DNA of 7,045 nucleotides, from assembly GCA_910587895.1 (NCBI GenBank), contig CAJUOE010000079.1, forward strand, positions 1-7,045, read 5' to 3'. This DNA is from an uncultured Lachnospiraceae bacterium. GTDB taxonomy: Bacteria > Bacillota > Clostridia > Lachnospirales > Lachnospiraceae. The translations under genes were made by a program, and so were the position numbers. A model generated the notes under the pieces. The model had not been told where the DNA came from. It was given only the letters and a program-made list of their open reading frames with translations, and did not search any database. Of the stretch, positions 1 through 6,232 are shown in pieces (within the stretch, counting starts at the first letter, position 1; every line of letters starts with the position of its first letter).

Positions 1-210
1 GAGAAAGGAGGAAGCTGCAATGCCTGCATAGAGGATGTTCGGAATCCAAACTGCAATGGCAGGAGGTACATTCCCATTGACTGCAAAGGTTGAGGTGATG
101 GTTTGGAACAGGATATAAGAGAAACTTAACCCTAATCCGATTCCTAAGTGAAGTCCCATACCGCCTTTCGTTTTTCGTGACGAAAGAGATACTCCGATGA
201 TTGCTACAAT
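1..210 (-). CDS. LptF/LptG-family (YjgP/YjgQ) LPS-export permease, C-terminal fragment, open at both ends
   Basis: Read on the minus strand from 210 to 1, this is an uninterrupted 70-codon frame with no start or stop. It begins IVAIIGVSLSSRK, continues with a Gly-rich membrane stretch (GGMGLHLGIGLGLSF) and ends near PPAIAVWIPNIL. The pattern 'GVSLSSRK..GGMG', then a hydrophobic segment, then 'PP.IAVWIPNI' is the conserved C-terminal transmembrane region of LptF/LptG. These are the inner-membrane permeases of the LptBFG ABC transporter, which extracts lipopolysaccharide for delivery to the outer membrane. The wording resembles Bacteroidetes homologues. A lipopolysaccharide exporter is not expected in the Gram-positive spore-former encoded by the rest of the window. 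The frame breaks off exactly where guaB similarity starts, so I infer a foreign piece joined during assembly. Whether it is LptF or LptG cannot be settled from the fragment. Confidence 0.8.
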   Translation of the reverse strand, partial: MVAIIGVSLSSRKTKGGMGLHLGIGLGLSFSYILFQTITSTFAVNGNVPPAIAVWIPNILYAGIAASSFL

Positions 211-693
211 GTGGCCAAAGAATACGGCATTCCGATTATCGCGGACGGCGGCATCAAATATTCCGGCGATATGACGAAGGCAATTGCAGCAGGCGCCAAT
301 GTATGTATGATGGGAAGCATGTTTGCAGGCTGTGACGAAAGCCCGGGAACATTTGAGCTGTATCAGGGAAGAAAATACAAGGTTTACCGCGGCATGGGCT
401 CTCTCGCTGCAATGGAGAACGGCTCCAAAGACCGTTATTTCCAGGAAAATGCACGCAAACTGGTACCGGAAGGCGTAGAAGGCCGTGTCGCTTACAAGGG
501 ATCCGTCGAAGACACTGTCTTCCAGTTAATCGGCGGCCTCCGCTCCGGCATGGGCTACTGCGGCGCTGTCAATATTGAGACCCTGAAACAGACCGGACAA
601 TTTGTAAAAATTTCCGCTGCCTCCCTCAAGGAAAGCCATCCGCATGATATCCATATCACCAAAGAGGCTCCGAACTACAGTATTGACGAATAA
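205..693 (+). CDS. guaB: Inosine-5'-monophosphate dehydrogenase (GuaB), 3' part only
   Basis: IMP dehydrogenase oxidises IMP to XMP with NAD+, the committed step of guanine nucleotide synthesis, in the cytoplasm. Similarity begins at YNVAKEYGIP (about 205) and continues through IIADGGI, the phosphate-binding region. MMGSMFAGCDESPG and ELYQGRKYKVYRGMGS follow, the latter being the flap region. The C-terminus has RYFQ, KLVPEGVEGRVAYKG, GGLRSGMGYCGA and ITKEAPNY, all IMPDH hallmarks, and ends at TAA 691-693. About 160 residues remain of a usual ~485-500. The N-terminal barrel half, the CBS domains and the catalytic-Cys loop are absent because the left junction cuts the gene. The GTG at 211 is an internal valine codon, not a real start. 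The frame stays open back to 181, but those codons belong to the lptG-like segment. A terminator follows 44 bases after the stop. Confidence 0.95.
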   Translation, partial: YNVAKEYGIPIIADGGIKYSGDMTKAIAAGANVCMMGSMFAGCDESPGTFELYQGRKYKVYRGMGSLAAMENGSKDRYFQENARKLVPEGVEGRVAYKGSVEDTVFQLIGGLRSGMGYCGAVNIETLKQTGQFVKISAASLKESHPHDIHITKEAPNYSIDE

Positions 694-736
694 AGCATTC
701 CACCATATGCTTAACCAGATTCCATAACGAACGCGC

Positions 737-778
737 AAAAGAGTTCAAGGCCTGATTCTAAGGTCCTGAACTCTTTTT
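737..778. terminator. Bidirectional intrinsic terminator between guaB and the lipoprotein gene
   Basis: GAGTTCAAGGCC (741-752) pairs with GGTCCTGAACTC (762-773), with one mismatch and one G-U, around a 9-nt loop. The stem is followed by T5 (774-778) on the plus strand and by TTTT (740-737) on the minus strand. It sits between two convergent genes, so it can end both guaB (+) and the minus-strand spoVA/lipoprotein unit. Confidence 0.85.
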
Positions 779-792
779 GTGTTATTGCATTC

Positions 793-1260
793 CTATGGAT
801 TCGGGGTCTCCTTCGTTCCATTGGCTTTGTTGTTTTTATTTGTGGTATTATTGTTATTCGTGTTATTGTTGTTATCTGTGGTGTTATTGTTATCGTTGTT
901 TCCAGTACCGTTACCATCCGTCATGTCATCCACGCCGTTCTCCACATCATCTCCGATATCTTCCACACCGTCTACGATATCATCCACAACATCGCCCGCT
1001 GCACCGTTTCCGTTGGTGTTATTGTTGTTCGTGTTGGCATTGTTGTCGGTTCCATTATTATTGTTCTTGTCCGTATTGTCATTGTCTGTGTCCGTGTTGT
1101 TATTATTATTTTTGTCATTCGTTCCGGTACCATTGTTGTCGGTTCCGTTTGTCGCATCATTGGTCGTATTATTATCCGTATTATTATTTCCACAGGCGGT
1201 AACGCTGCCTAATACCAGGATGAGCAAGCATCCCATCAGAACTTTCTTTAACTGTTTCAT
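793..1260 (-). CDS. Putative Asn/Thr/Asp-rich lipoprotein of unknown function
   Basis: A 155-residue protein starting at ATG 1260-1258, with a good AAAGGAG ribosome binding site upstream, and ending at TAG. Residues 1-23 form a lipoprotein signal: a Lys-containing N-terminus (MKQLKK), a hydrophobic core and the lipobox VTAC with the lipidated Cys at 23. The mature part is low complexity. Residues ~24-86 and ~117-148 are made mostly of Asn, Thr, Asp and Gly, with runs of four or five Asn. Between them lies an acidic amphipathic segment (~90-115, DVVDDIVDGVEDIGDDVENG) with hydrophobic residues every three to four positions. It is probably anchored to the outer face of the membrane by lipid, with flexible linkers around a helix. 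It lies 74 bases downstream of spoVAE on the same strand with no hairpin between, so it may be cotranscribed and spore-related. That is inference from position. I recognise no enzymatic domain. Confidence 0.8.
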   Translation of the reverse strand: MKQLKKVLMGCLLILVLGSVTACGNNNTDNNTTNDATNGTDNNGTGTNDKNNNNNTDTDNDNTDKNNNNGTDNNANTNNNNTNGNGAAGDVVDDIVDGVEDIGDDVENGVDDMTDGNGTGNNDNNNTTDNNNNTNNNNTTNKNNKANGTKETPNP

Positions 1261-1297
1261 AATAAAATCTCCTTTACAAAATTTTCTTTTCTCTATC

Positions 1298-1327
1298 CAT
1301 TATGGACAGTATTTTCTGGTTTATACT
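1298..1327 (-). promoter_or_regulatory. Possible sporulation-type (SigG/SigF-like) promoter before the lipoprotein gene
   Basis: On the minus strand, AGTATA (1327-1322) and CATAATG (1304-1298) are separated by 17 nt. This resembles the forespore SigG pattern (about TGAATA, then CATACTA) with mismatches in both boxes. CATAAT also fits a SigA -10, but there is no TTGACA-like box in position. It is a weak call, supported mainly by the neighbouring spoVA genes. Confidence 0.3.
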
Positions 1328-1334
1328 TGTTTTT

Positions 1335-1691
1335 TTATTTTTTCATTTTGGGCTGGAAAATAAGGCTTGCCAGATATCCGAAAATCAACGCCGCCGAAAT
1401 CCCCACCGCGCTTGCCGTAAATCCGCCCATAAAGATTCCCAGAAAACCATCCGTATCTACGGCCTCCTGAATTCCTTTCCAGAGCACATTTCCAAACCCT
1501 AGCAGGGGAACGCTGGCTCCCGCGCCGGCATACTCCTGAAACGGCTCATAAATCTGCAAGGCGCCCAGCACTGCGCCGCTGCACACCAAAAGAACCATAA
1601 TCCTGCCCGGAAGCATTTTCGTCTTTTCCATTAAAATCTGGACAAGCGCACAAATCAATCCGCCCACCCAGAATGCATTTACATAATCCAT
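1335..1691 (-). CDS. spoVAE: Stage V sporulation protein AE (SpoVAEb type), DPA channel membrane subunit
   Basis: 118 residues, matching the usual ~116-118 of SpoVAEb, the small integral membrane protein of the SpoVA complex. SpoVA moves Ca-dipicolinic acid into the forespore and releases it at germination. The sequence starts MDYVNAFWVGGLICALVQIL. It contains hydrophobic segments at roughly 5-22, 31-48, 60-75 and 86-113, with TKMLPGRIMVLLV, ASVPLLGFGN and FTASAVGISAAL, typical of the SpoVAC/SpoVAEb family, and it ends basic (PKMKK). The start ATG 1691-1689 has AAGGAG a few bases upstream. It follows spoVAD by 42 bases on the same strand, the usual order, so the two are almost certainly cotranscribed. 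SpoVAC is a homologous family member but is longer (~150 residues) and normally precedes spoVAD, so SpoVAE is the better call. Confidence 0.93.
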   Translation of the reverse strand: MDYVNAFWVGGLICALVQILMEKTKMLPGRIMVLLVCSGAVLGALQIYEPFQEYAGAGASVPLLGFGNVLWKGIQEAVDTDGFLGIFMGGFTASAVGISAALIFGYLASLIFQPKMKK

Positions 1692-1733
1692 ACTTCTTCT
1701 CCTTGTCCTGAAATTTCATTTCCATGGGGCAGG

Positions 1734-2747
1734 TCACGATGCAGATTCAATGACTACGCCATGCGCAATTCCCGGCACGCTCTGCCCTTCATTGAAACTT
1801 ACCGTTGACAGCAAAGCTCCGGTAGGAACAAAAAGCACCCGTTTCCAGGTGCCTTTTTTTAACTTAGGCAAAATATACGCGCTCAAAGTCACGGCAGAGC
1901 ATCCACAGCCGCTGCCTCCCGCATTTGTATTCTGGGACTCGCTGTCATATATTTCAATCCCACAGTCCATATGCACGCCGGAAATGTCAAATCCTTTCTT
2001 CTTCATAAGGTCAAAGAGGATTTCCTGTCCCACAGTGCCCAGATCCCCGGTCACAATCTTATCGTAATCCTCCGGTTTGCGGTTAAAATCCATGAAATTC
2101 TGATAAATCGTATCACATGCCGCCGGCGCCATGGCTGCGCCCATATTCATGGAATCTTTCACGCCGTAGTCCACAACTTTTCCGGTGGTAACCCCGGTAA
2201 TCCGTATGTCGCTTCGTTTTTTGCCAAGTACAAAGGCTCCACTTCCCGTAACGGTCCAGGTAGCTGATAAGGGTCTTTGATTGGCATATTCCAGGGGAAA
2301 ACGAAACTGTTTCTCCGCACTCGCAAAATGGCTGGACGTAACGGCAAGCACCTGTTCCCCATAGCCCGCTGCAACAGCCATCGCACCGAGGGACAAAGAC
2401 TCTCCTGCCGTAGAACAGGCGCCATACAGGCCAAACAACGGAATATTCAATTCCATCAAGCCAAACGTTGTGGCAATATTCTGTCCCAGCAAATCCCCGC
2501 CGAAGATATAGCGGACGTCTTCATTTTTAAGCCCTGCCTTGCCAATCGCCATGGCAGCCGCTTCTTTCTGCAAAGTGCTCTCCGCCTCTTCCCAGGTGTC
2601 TTCCCCGAACTTATCGTCTTCTCCGACCAAGTCAAACAATTTTCCAAGCGGGCCTTCGCCCTCCTTTGTTCCCACAATACTGGCGCTGCCCAGAATATAG
2701 GGAGCCTCATCAAATTGAATGCTCTGCGTCCCAATTGTCTGTGACAT
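1734..2747 (-). CDS. spoVAD: Stage V sporulation protein AD (SpoVAD), DPA-binding subunit
   Basis: 337 residues, full length for the family (~338). SpoVAD is the soluble, thiolase-fold subunit of the SpoVA complex. It binds dipicolinic acid and sits at the forespore inner membrane. Visible family features are the N-terminal APYILGSASIVGTKEGEGPLG, GGDLLGQN (83-90), the thiolase-like LYGACSTAGESL with Cys111, SSHFASAEKQFRFPLEY (138-154), WTVTGSGAFVLG, TGDLGTVGQEI (233-243) and the Gly/Cys-rich GGSGCGCSA near 277-285. The start ATG 2747-2745 is preceded by a very strong purine-rich site (AGGAGGAAGGAGAG). The gene leads a two- or three-gene minus-strand unit with spoVAE and possibly the lipoprotein. 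The usual upstream partner spoVAC is absent here, and a promoter lies directly upstream instead. Confidence 0.96.
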   Translation of the reverse strand: MSQTIGTQSIQFDEAPYILGSASIVGTKEGEGPLGKLFDLVGEDDKFGEDTWEEAESTLQKEAAAMAIGKAGLKNEDVRYIFGGDLLGQNIATTFGLMELNIPLFGLYGACSTAGESLSLGAMAVAAGYGEQVLAVTSSHFASAEKQFRFPLEYANQRPLSATWTVTGSGAFVLGKKRSDIRITGVTTGKVVDYGVKDSMNMGAAMAPAACDTIYQNFMDFNRKPEDYDKIVTGDLGTVGQEILFDLMKKKGFDISGVHMDCGIEIYDSESQNTNAGGSGCGCSAVTLSAYILPKLKKGTWKRVLFVPTGALLSTVSFNEGQSVPGIAHGVVIESAS

Positions 2748-2781
2748 AATTTTCTCTCCTTCCTCCTATACTTCCTACGGT

Positions 2782-2811
2782 TATTGTGCCCGAAACAGGA
2801 AATTTTACTCA
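2782..2811 (-). promoter_or_regulatory. SigG-like forespore promoter of the spoVAD-spoVAE unit
   Basis: On the minus strand, TGAGTA (2811-2806) and CACAATA (2788-2782) are separated by 17 nt. The SigG pattern is about TGAATA, N17-18, CATACTA; each box here departs from it by one or two bases. It lies 35 bases upstream of the spoVAD start, inside the gap after the upstream terminator, where a promoter is needed. spoVA operons are known SigG targets, which supports the call. Confidence 0.55.
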
Positions 2812-2828
2812 TTTTTATGCCACATACT

Positions 2829-2863
2829 AAAAAGGGAATGAGATTCTCTATCCCATTCCCTTT
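2829..2863 (-). terminator. Intrinsic terminator after the polysaccharide deacetylase gene
   Basis: AAAGGGAATG (2831-2840) pairs perfectly with CATTCCCTTT (2854-2863), a 10-bp stem with a 13-nt loop. On the minus strand it is followed by TTTTT. It lies about 65 bases past the deacetylase stop and upstream of the spoVAD promoter, so it separates the two transcripts. Confidence 0.85.
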
Positions 2864-2928
2864 GCAATACCATCCATATTTGTGATTTTGCCTGTTCTTC
2901 CAATAATAAAATTTTCAAAATGCTTTCC

Positions 2929-4464
2929 CTACTGTAATCTCGGCACCGGTGGACGTTTCGGGTCAATCACTTCCGATGCATTGAACAGGTCTGACAAACT
3001 GTCCATCTCCCCGATGGAATTATAATAAATACGGTAACCGTCTAAATTTCTTCTGCCCTGCCGGAAGTAGGTATCCGTAATCTGCACGGCATACTGCTGC
3101 GAATCCACGTTGCAGAAATAGTTGAATCCCTGCTCCTTAAGATAATTATATTTCTCATTGTCCGGCGTATATCCGGTCGTCCATTCCGCCAGATCCTGCC
3201 CATGCGCAAAGATAATCGTATCTGTATCTCCCACAAGAGGCGCCACATTCTCTTTCCATTTCTCCGTATCTGCGCGCAAACGCTCCATGGATGCCTCGCC
3301 AACTTTGAGATGGCCCCAGGTATGGCTGGCAAACCTCCAGCCCTCCGCCTTGATGGCGTCCGCCACTTTCTTCGCGTTGGCACGCTCTGTCTCCAGGTCA
3401 AAATCTGGATGCTCATCCAGCCATTTTAGCTTATCTGTATCCAGATCCGCCGGACGCGTCTGGTAACTGATATCCGTCCGGTAGCCTAATATTCCATTGT
3501 AACCGGTAAGGGCAATCGTCCCCTTTGCGCCACGGTAAGATGCATCCGGGTGCTCCTCAATAAATTTGTCCATCAACGGGACAACGTCATAATCCCCGAC
3601 CACAGTCGTACCATCCCTCTGTATGTACTCACATTTGGGCTTTCCATTCTCATCCAAAATCATTTTGGAGGCAAATCCATAACCGCTATAACTGTGATAA
3701 TAGGATAAATCATCAAGTGAAAGGACAAATGCCTTCTTGTCCGGAGGCAGCATAATCTCCGCTTTCTCAAAACGCACATTGCCATTCTCATCGGTAGTCT
3801 CCTTCACCATATCATGAAGGTCTATCAACACGTATCCCTCGTCATACATTTTCTGGGTAATCTTATTAAATTCCTCAATCGTTGTCATCCACTGGTTATT
3901 TCCCACAGCCTGCGGGTTCGTGTCCTGGTCGGCAAAACAAAGCTCAGGATCCACGACCAGCGAATGATAAAACACATGGGTAACCTTATCAATATCTACC
4001 GGAACACAGGAGGCTTTGCGGTTCTCATAATCGGTGATTTTCGCCGTCAGCTCAGAATCCCTCTCATATCCCTCGTAACTTTTCACAGTCTCAATTGCGC
4101 TGTCATAATCATACCCGGCTGCAAGTAAATCTGCCTGCTCTACTACTGCCGCACGCACATCTTCCGAGTCCTGCTTATCCTGCTGCGGTTCTTTTTCTGT
4201 CTCCTGTCCGGAAACATCCATCTGCTGCGACTCGTCCTGCTTATCGACAGGCTGTGTACTCGTCTGCAGCGATTCATTCTGCCCGGGCGCCCCGGCTTTC
4301 TCTTCTTTGGGTACAAAAACTGCCGCCATAACTCCTACTCCGGTTATCACCAGAAGGATGCAAAATGTCAGCAACATTCTTTTTTGCATATATCTTTTCC
4401 TTTGTATGTATTTCCTGCTCTGTTCCTTGTCTGTTTCTCGATTCGTATTCTGATGCTTTTCCAT
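2929..4464 (-). CDS. Membrane-anchored divergent polysaccharide deacetylase (NodB-like domain)
   Basis: 511 residues, ATG 4464-4462 with GGGAGAG upstream, stop TAG. A basic cytoplasmic N-terminus (1-29) is followed by one membrane segment (about 30-50), a Gln/Glu/Asp-rich linker (about 52-102) and a short helical region (~103-150). The catalytic part then begins at VFYHSL (164-169). Metal-ligand candidates of the NodB/CE4 fold are visible: Asp251-Asp252 in SLDD, and HTWGH (381-385), the HxxxH motif. FAHG (419-422) probably matches the later active-site strand. Members remove N-acetyl groups from peptidoglycan or other amino-sugar polymers outside the cell. Asp-Asp and HxxxH are about 130 residues apart, much more than the ~50 usual in simple members, so there are insertions near 254-300 and 325-365. 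It sits next to spoVAD but has its own terminator. A role in spore cortex or cell wall is inference only. Confidence 0.82.
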   Translation of the reverse strand: MEKHQNTNRETDKEQSRKYIQRKRYMQKRMLLTFCILLVITGVGVMAAVFVPKEEKAGAPGQNESLQTSTQPVDKQDESQQMDVSGQETEKEPQQDKQDSEDVRAAVVEQADLLAAGYDYDSAIETVKSYEGYERDSELTAKITDYENRKASCVPVDIDKVTHVFYHSLVVDPELCFADQDTNPQAVGNNQWMTTIEEFNKITQKMYDEGYVLIDLHDMVKETTDENGNVRFEKAEIMLPPDKKAFVLSLDDLSYYHSYSGYGFASKMILDENGKPKCEYIQRDGTTVVGDYDVVPLMDKFIEEHPDASYRGAKGTIALTGYNGILGYRTDISYQTRPADLDTDKLKWLDEHPDFDLETERANAKKVADAIKAEGWRFASHTWGHLKVGEASMERLRADTEKWKENVAPLVGDTDTIIFAHGQDLAEWTTGYTPDNEKYNYLKEQGFNYFCNVDSQQYAVQITDTYFRQGRRNLDGYRIYYNSIGEMDSLSDLFNASEVIDPKRPPVPRLQ

Positions 4465-4499
4465 TTTATCTCTCCCTTGCTACGAAAGTAACTTTATAT

Positions 4500-4517
4500 A
4501 TTTATCATATGATGAAT
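4500..4517. promoter_or_regulatory. Palindrome upstream of the deacetylase gene, possible operator or sporulation -10 element
   Basis: A perfect 10-bp palindrome ATCATATGAT (4504-4513) extends to 18 bp with a single mismatched pair. It is 36 bases upstream of the deacetylase start, where a promoter would be expected. On the minus strand it contains CATATGATA, which fits the mother-cell SigK -10 pattern CATA-N3-TA and partly the SigE pattern. I see no convincing -35 at the right distance. It could be an operator, a sporulation promoter or chance in AT-rich DNA. Confidence 0.3.
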
Positions 4518-4582
4518 CCGAGCAAAAAATCAACCTTTCCTTTTAATTTTTTTATTAATTTTTGTTTAATATTCTTAAAATG

Positions 4583-5932
4583 CTATGATATCGCGCTGCG
4601 CAGCCATTTCATCACGTACAGGTACGCCGGTATCAAAAACAGGTCGGCAAAAATCCACGCGGCAGGATTTGCAAAAATAATTGCCGCATACCCGAAGATC
4701 GGCACAAATGCCATTGCAACGACACTGCGCGCAACCATCTCACAGACTCCGGCAAAAATCGCTGACTTGCTGAATCCAAGCCCCTGGATCGTAAAGCGCA
4801 CAATATTCACCAGCGCAAGTGGAAAATAGAATGCCGAGTTCGCAGCCAAAAACCATGACACCTGCTGTATAATCTGTGTCTCAGAAGGATCCACGAACAA
4901 CAATGCAACCGTCTCCCCAAAACATACTAACACAATACACGCTAAAATAGAATACCCAAATCCTAATAAGCAGGTGGATTTCATACCCATGGAAATTCGT
5001 TCCAGTTTTCCAGCACCCACATTCTGCCCCGCATAGGTCGCCATTGTAGAACCCATCGCATCAAATGGACAGCAGAAAAACATGCTGATTTTGCTGCCCG
5101 CAGCAACCGCTGCGACAGACATCGAGCCAAGGCTGTTGACCGCCGCCTGAAGAATCACGCTTCCAATCGCCGTTATGGAATACTGAAGGCCCATGGGAAT
5201 ACCCATATTGCAGAGGACTCCCACACAGTTGGAATCTATGCGCCACTCATCCTTCGTCATCTTCAAAATCTCAAATCGCCGCATCATGTAAAACAGACAG
5301 GCCGCCCCCGATACCAACTGGGAAATTACAGTCGCCCACGCCGCGCCTGCCACCCCCATATGGAATGCCAGAATCAGTACAATATCCAGAACAATATTTA
5401 ATATAGAAGAAAATACCAGAAAAAACAGCGGACTTTTACTGTCCCCCAGCGACCTTATGATACCGGACAGCAAGTTATAAAGGTACACGGTCGGAATCCC
5501 CAGGAAAATCACAAATATATAACGGTAAGAACCATCAATAATGTCCAGCGGCGTATTCATCCACAGCAATATCTGGCGGCACAACACGCAGACTGCGATC
5601 GTCATCACGCCTGCAAATGCAATGGAAAGCCAGACACTATTTGCAACGTATTTCCTCAGGCTGTGATAATCGCCCGCCCCGAAACGCTGCGCCACCGGAA
5701 TAGCAAATCCATTGCAAACACCCATACAAAATCCGATAATCATAAAATTGACAGAGCCTGTGGCCCCCACAGACGCTAACGCCTGCACCCCCAGAAACTG
5801 CCCCACGATCAGCATATCCATCATATTATAAAACTGCTGGAATAACATTCCAAAAAACAATGGAATGCAGAACTGTAAAATCAGGCGAATCGGACTCCCC
5901 ACAGTCATATCTTTTGTCACACTCTTTGCCAT
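4583..5932 (-). CDS. MATE-family multidrug/cation antiporter
   Basis: 449 residues, the usual length of MATE (multidrug and toxin extrusion) transporters, which export organic cations or drugs in exchange for Na+ or H+. The protein is hydrophobic throughout, consistent with two six-helix halves. Family wording is clear: GSPIRLILQFCIPLFFGMLFQQ (start of helix 1), YNMMDMLIVGQFLG (35-48), the gate region IRSLGDSKSPLF (159-170), LNIVLDIVLI (178-187) and GVAGAAWATVISQ (193-205). The start ATG 5932-5930 has AAGGAGG at normal spacing. The stop is TAG at 4583. It has its own strong promoter and a hairpin in its leader, suggesting conditional expression. The substrate cannot be told from sequence. No obvious GC-rich terminator follows, so some read-through into the deacetylase gene is possible. 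Confidence 0.95.
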   Translation of the reverse strand: MAKSVTKDMTVGSPIRLILQFCIPLFFGMLFQQFYNMMDMLIVGQFLGVQALASVGATGSVNFMIIGFCMGVCNGFAIPVAQRFGAGDYHSLRKYVANSVWLSIAFAGVMTIAVCVLCRQILLWMNTPLDIIDGSYRYIFVIFLGIPTVYLYNLLSGIIRSLGDSKSPLFFLVFSSILNIVLDIVLILAFHMGVAGAAWATVISQLVSGAACLFYMMRRFEILKMTKDEWRIDSNCVGVLCNMGIPMGLQYSITAIGSVILQAAVNSLGSMSVAAVAAGSKISMFFCCPFDAMGSTMATYAGQNVGAGKLERISMGMKSTCLLGFGYSILACIVLVCFGETVALLFVDPSETQIIQQVSWFLAANSAFYFPLALVNIVRFTIQGLGFSKSAIFAGVCEMVARSVVAMAFVPIFGYAAIIFANPAAWIFADLFLIPAYLYVMKWLRSAIS

Positions 5933-6012
5933 GACAGATGCCTCCTTCCATGTAATCTACAGGGTAAAAAAAGAACCACCCAGACTGATTTCTCACCCAT
6001 GTGGTTCTCCAT
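5917..6012 (-). other. Short leader ORF overlapping the attenuator and the MATE start (speculative)
   Basis: On the minus strand an ATG at 6012-6010, only about 3-6 nt after the predicted transcript start, opens a 31-codon frame beginning MENHMGEKSVWVVLFLP. A second in-frame ATG is at 6000. The frame spans the whole terminator hairpin and its U-tract and stops at 5919-5917, just inside the MATE coding sequence in another frame. There is no upstream ribosome binding site, so translation would have to be leaderless. It could be a regulatory leader peptide or a chance open frame. Confidence 0.25.
5966..6008 (-). terminator. Promoter-proximal terminator hairpin (likely attenuator) in the MATE leader
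   Basis: On the minus strand, AGAACCAC (6008-6001) pairs perfectly with GTGGTTCT (5979-5972) around a 21-nt loop, followed at once by a run of seven U (5972-5966, the first shared with the stem). This is an intrinsic terminator shape. It lies between the SigA promoter and the MATE start, beginning about 8 nt after the predicted transcription start, so it should limit transcription into the gene unless it is disrupted. Confidence 0.75.
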
Positions 6013-6022
6013 CGTGTTTGAA

Positions 6023-6051
6023 ATTATATGCCCTCGCAGAGGATTTGTCAA
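6023..6051 (-). promoter_or_regulatory. Perfect consensus SigA promoter for the MATE gene
   Basis: On the minus strand TTGACA (6051-6046) and TATAAT (6028-6023) are separated by exactly 17 nt. Both boxes match the housekeeping consensus fully. Transcription should start near 6015-6017, leaving a leader of about 85 nt before the MATE ATG. A promoter this strong paired with an immediate terminator supports regulation by attenuation rather than by promoter strength. Confidence 0.88.
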
Positions 6052-6232
6052 TTACTTTTTTCGCAAATAATCCATATTCTTTTGTAGCCCTTTCAACTCT
6101 TCTGTTGGTAATGATGCACAATAAATTCCTACTTACTTGAATGGAACGGCAAAACATTGAAATCACACTTGTTGCATTTCTAAAATTTTAATTCTCGAAC
6201 TACAAATTGGGATTGCCATCCTCATGTATTAC
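6052..6232. other. Trailer-side intergenic region between the CRISPR array and the MATE promoter
   Basis: About 180 bases of AT-rich DNA with no convincing gene, terminator or RNA. An 8-mer ATTGAAAT at 6156-6163 matches the end of the CRISPR repeat, but in the opposite orientation to the array. An ATTTC...CGAAC stretch at 6176-6200 lies one spacer length (32 nt) from the first clear repeat. Either may be an eroded older repeat or chance. Confidence 0.4.

Noticed and set aside
211..213. GTG at 211 as the start of a short guaB
   Set aside because: It is an internal valine codon of GuaB. Family similarity already begins upstream at Tyr-Asn, and there is no ribosome binding site.
779..1363. Long plus-strand frames of Leu/Val/Phe- and Cys/Tyr-rich protein opposite the lipoprotein gene
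   Set aside because: They are the antisense of repetitive Asn/Thr codons, have no plausible ribosome binding site or domain, and run against a gene with a clear signal peptide and ribosome binding site.
4530..4580. Terminator after the MATE gene in the AT-rich gap
   Set aside because: Only a weak TTAAT...ATTAA pairing is present, with no GC stem, so it cannot be supported as an intrinsic terminator.
6156..6163. ATTGAAAT as a remnant repeat in the trailer region
   Set aside because: It is a single 8-mer in the opposite orientation to the array, with no hairpin beside it, so it could easily be chance.
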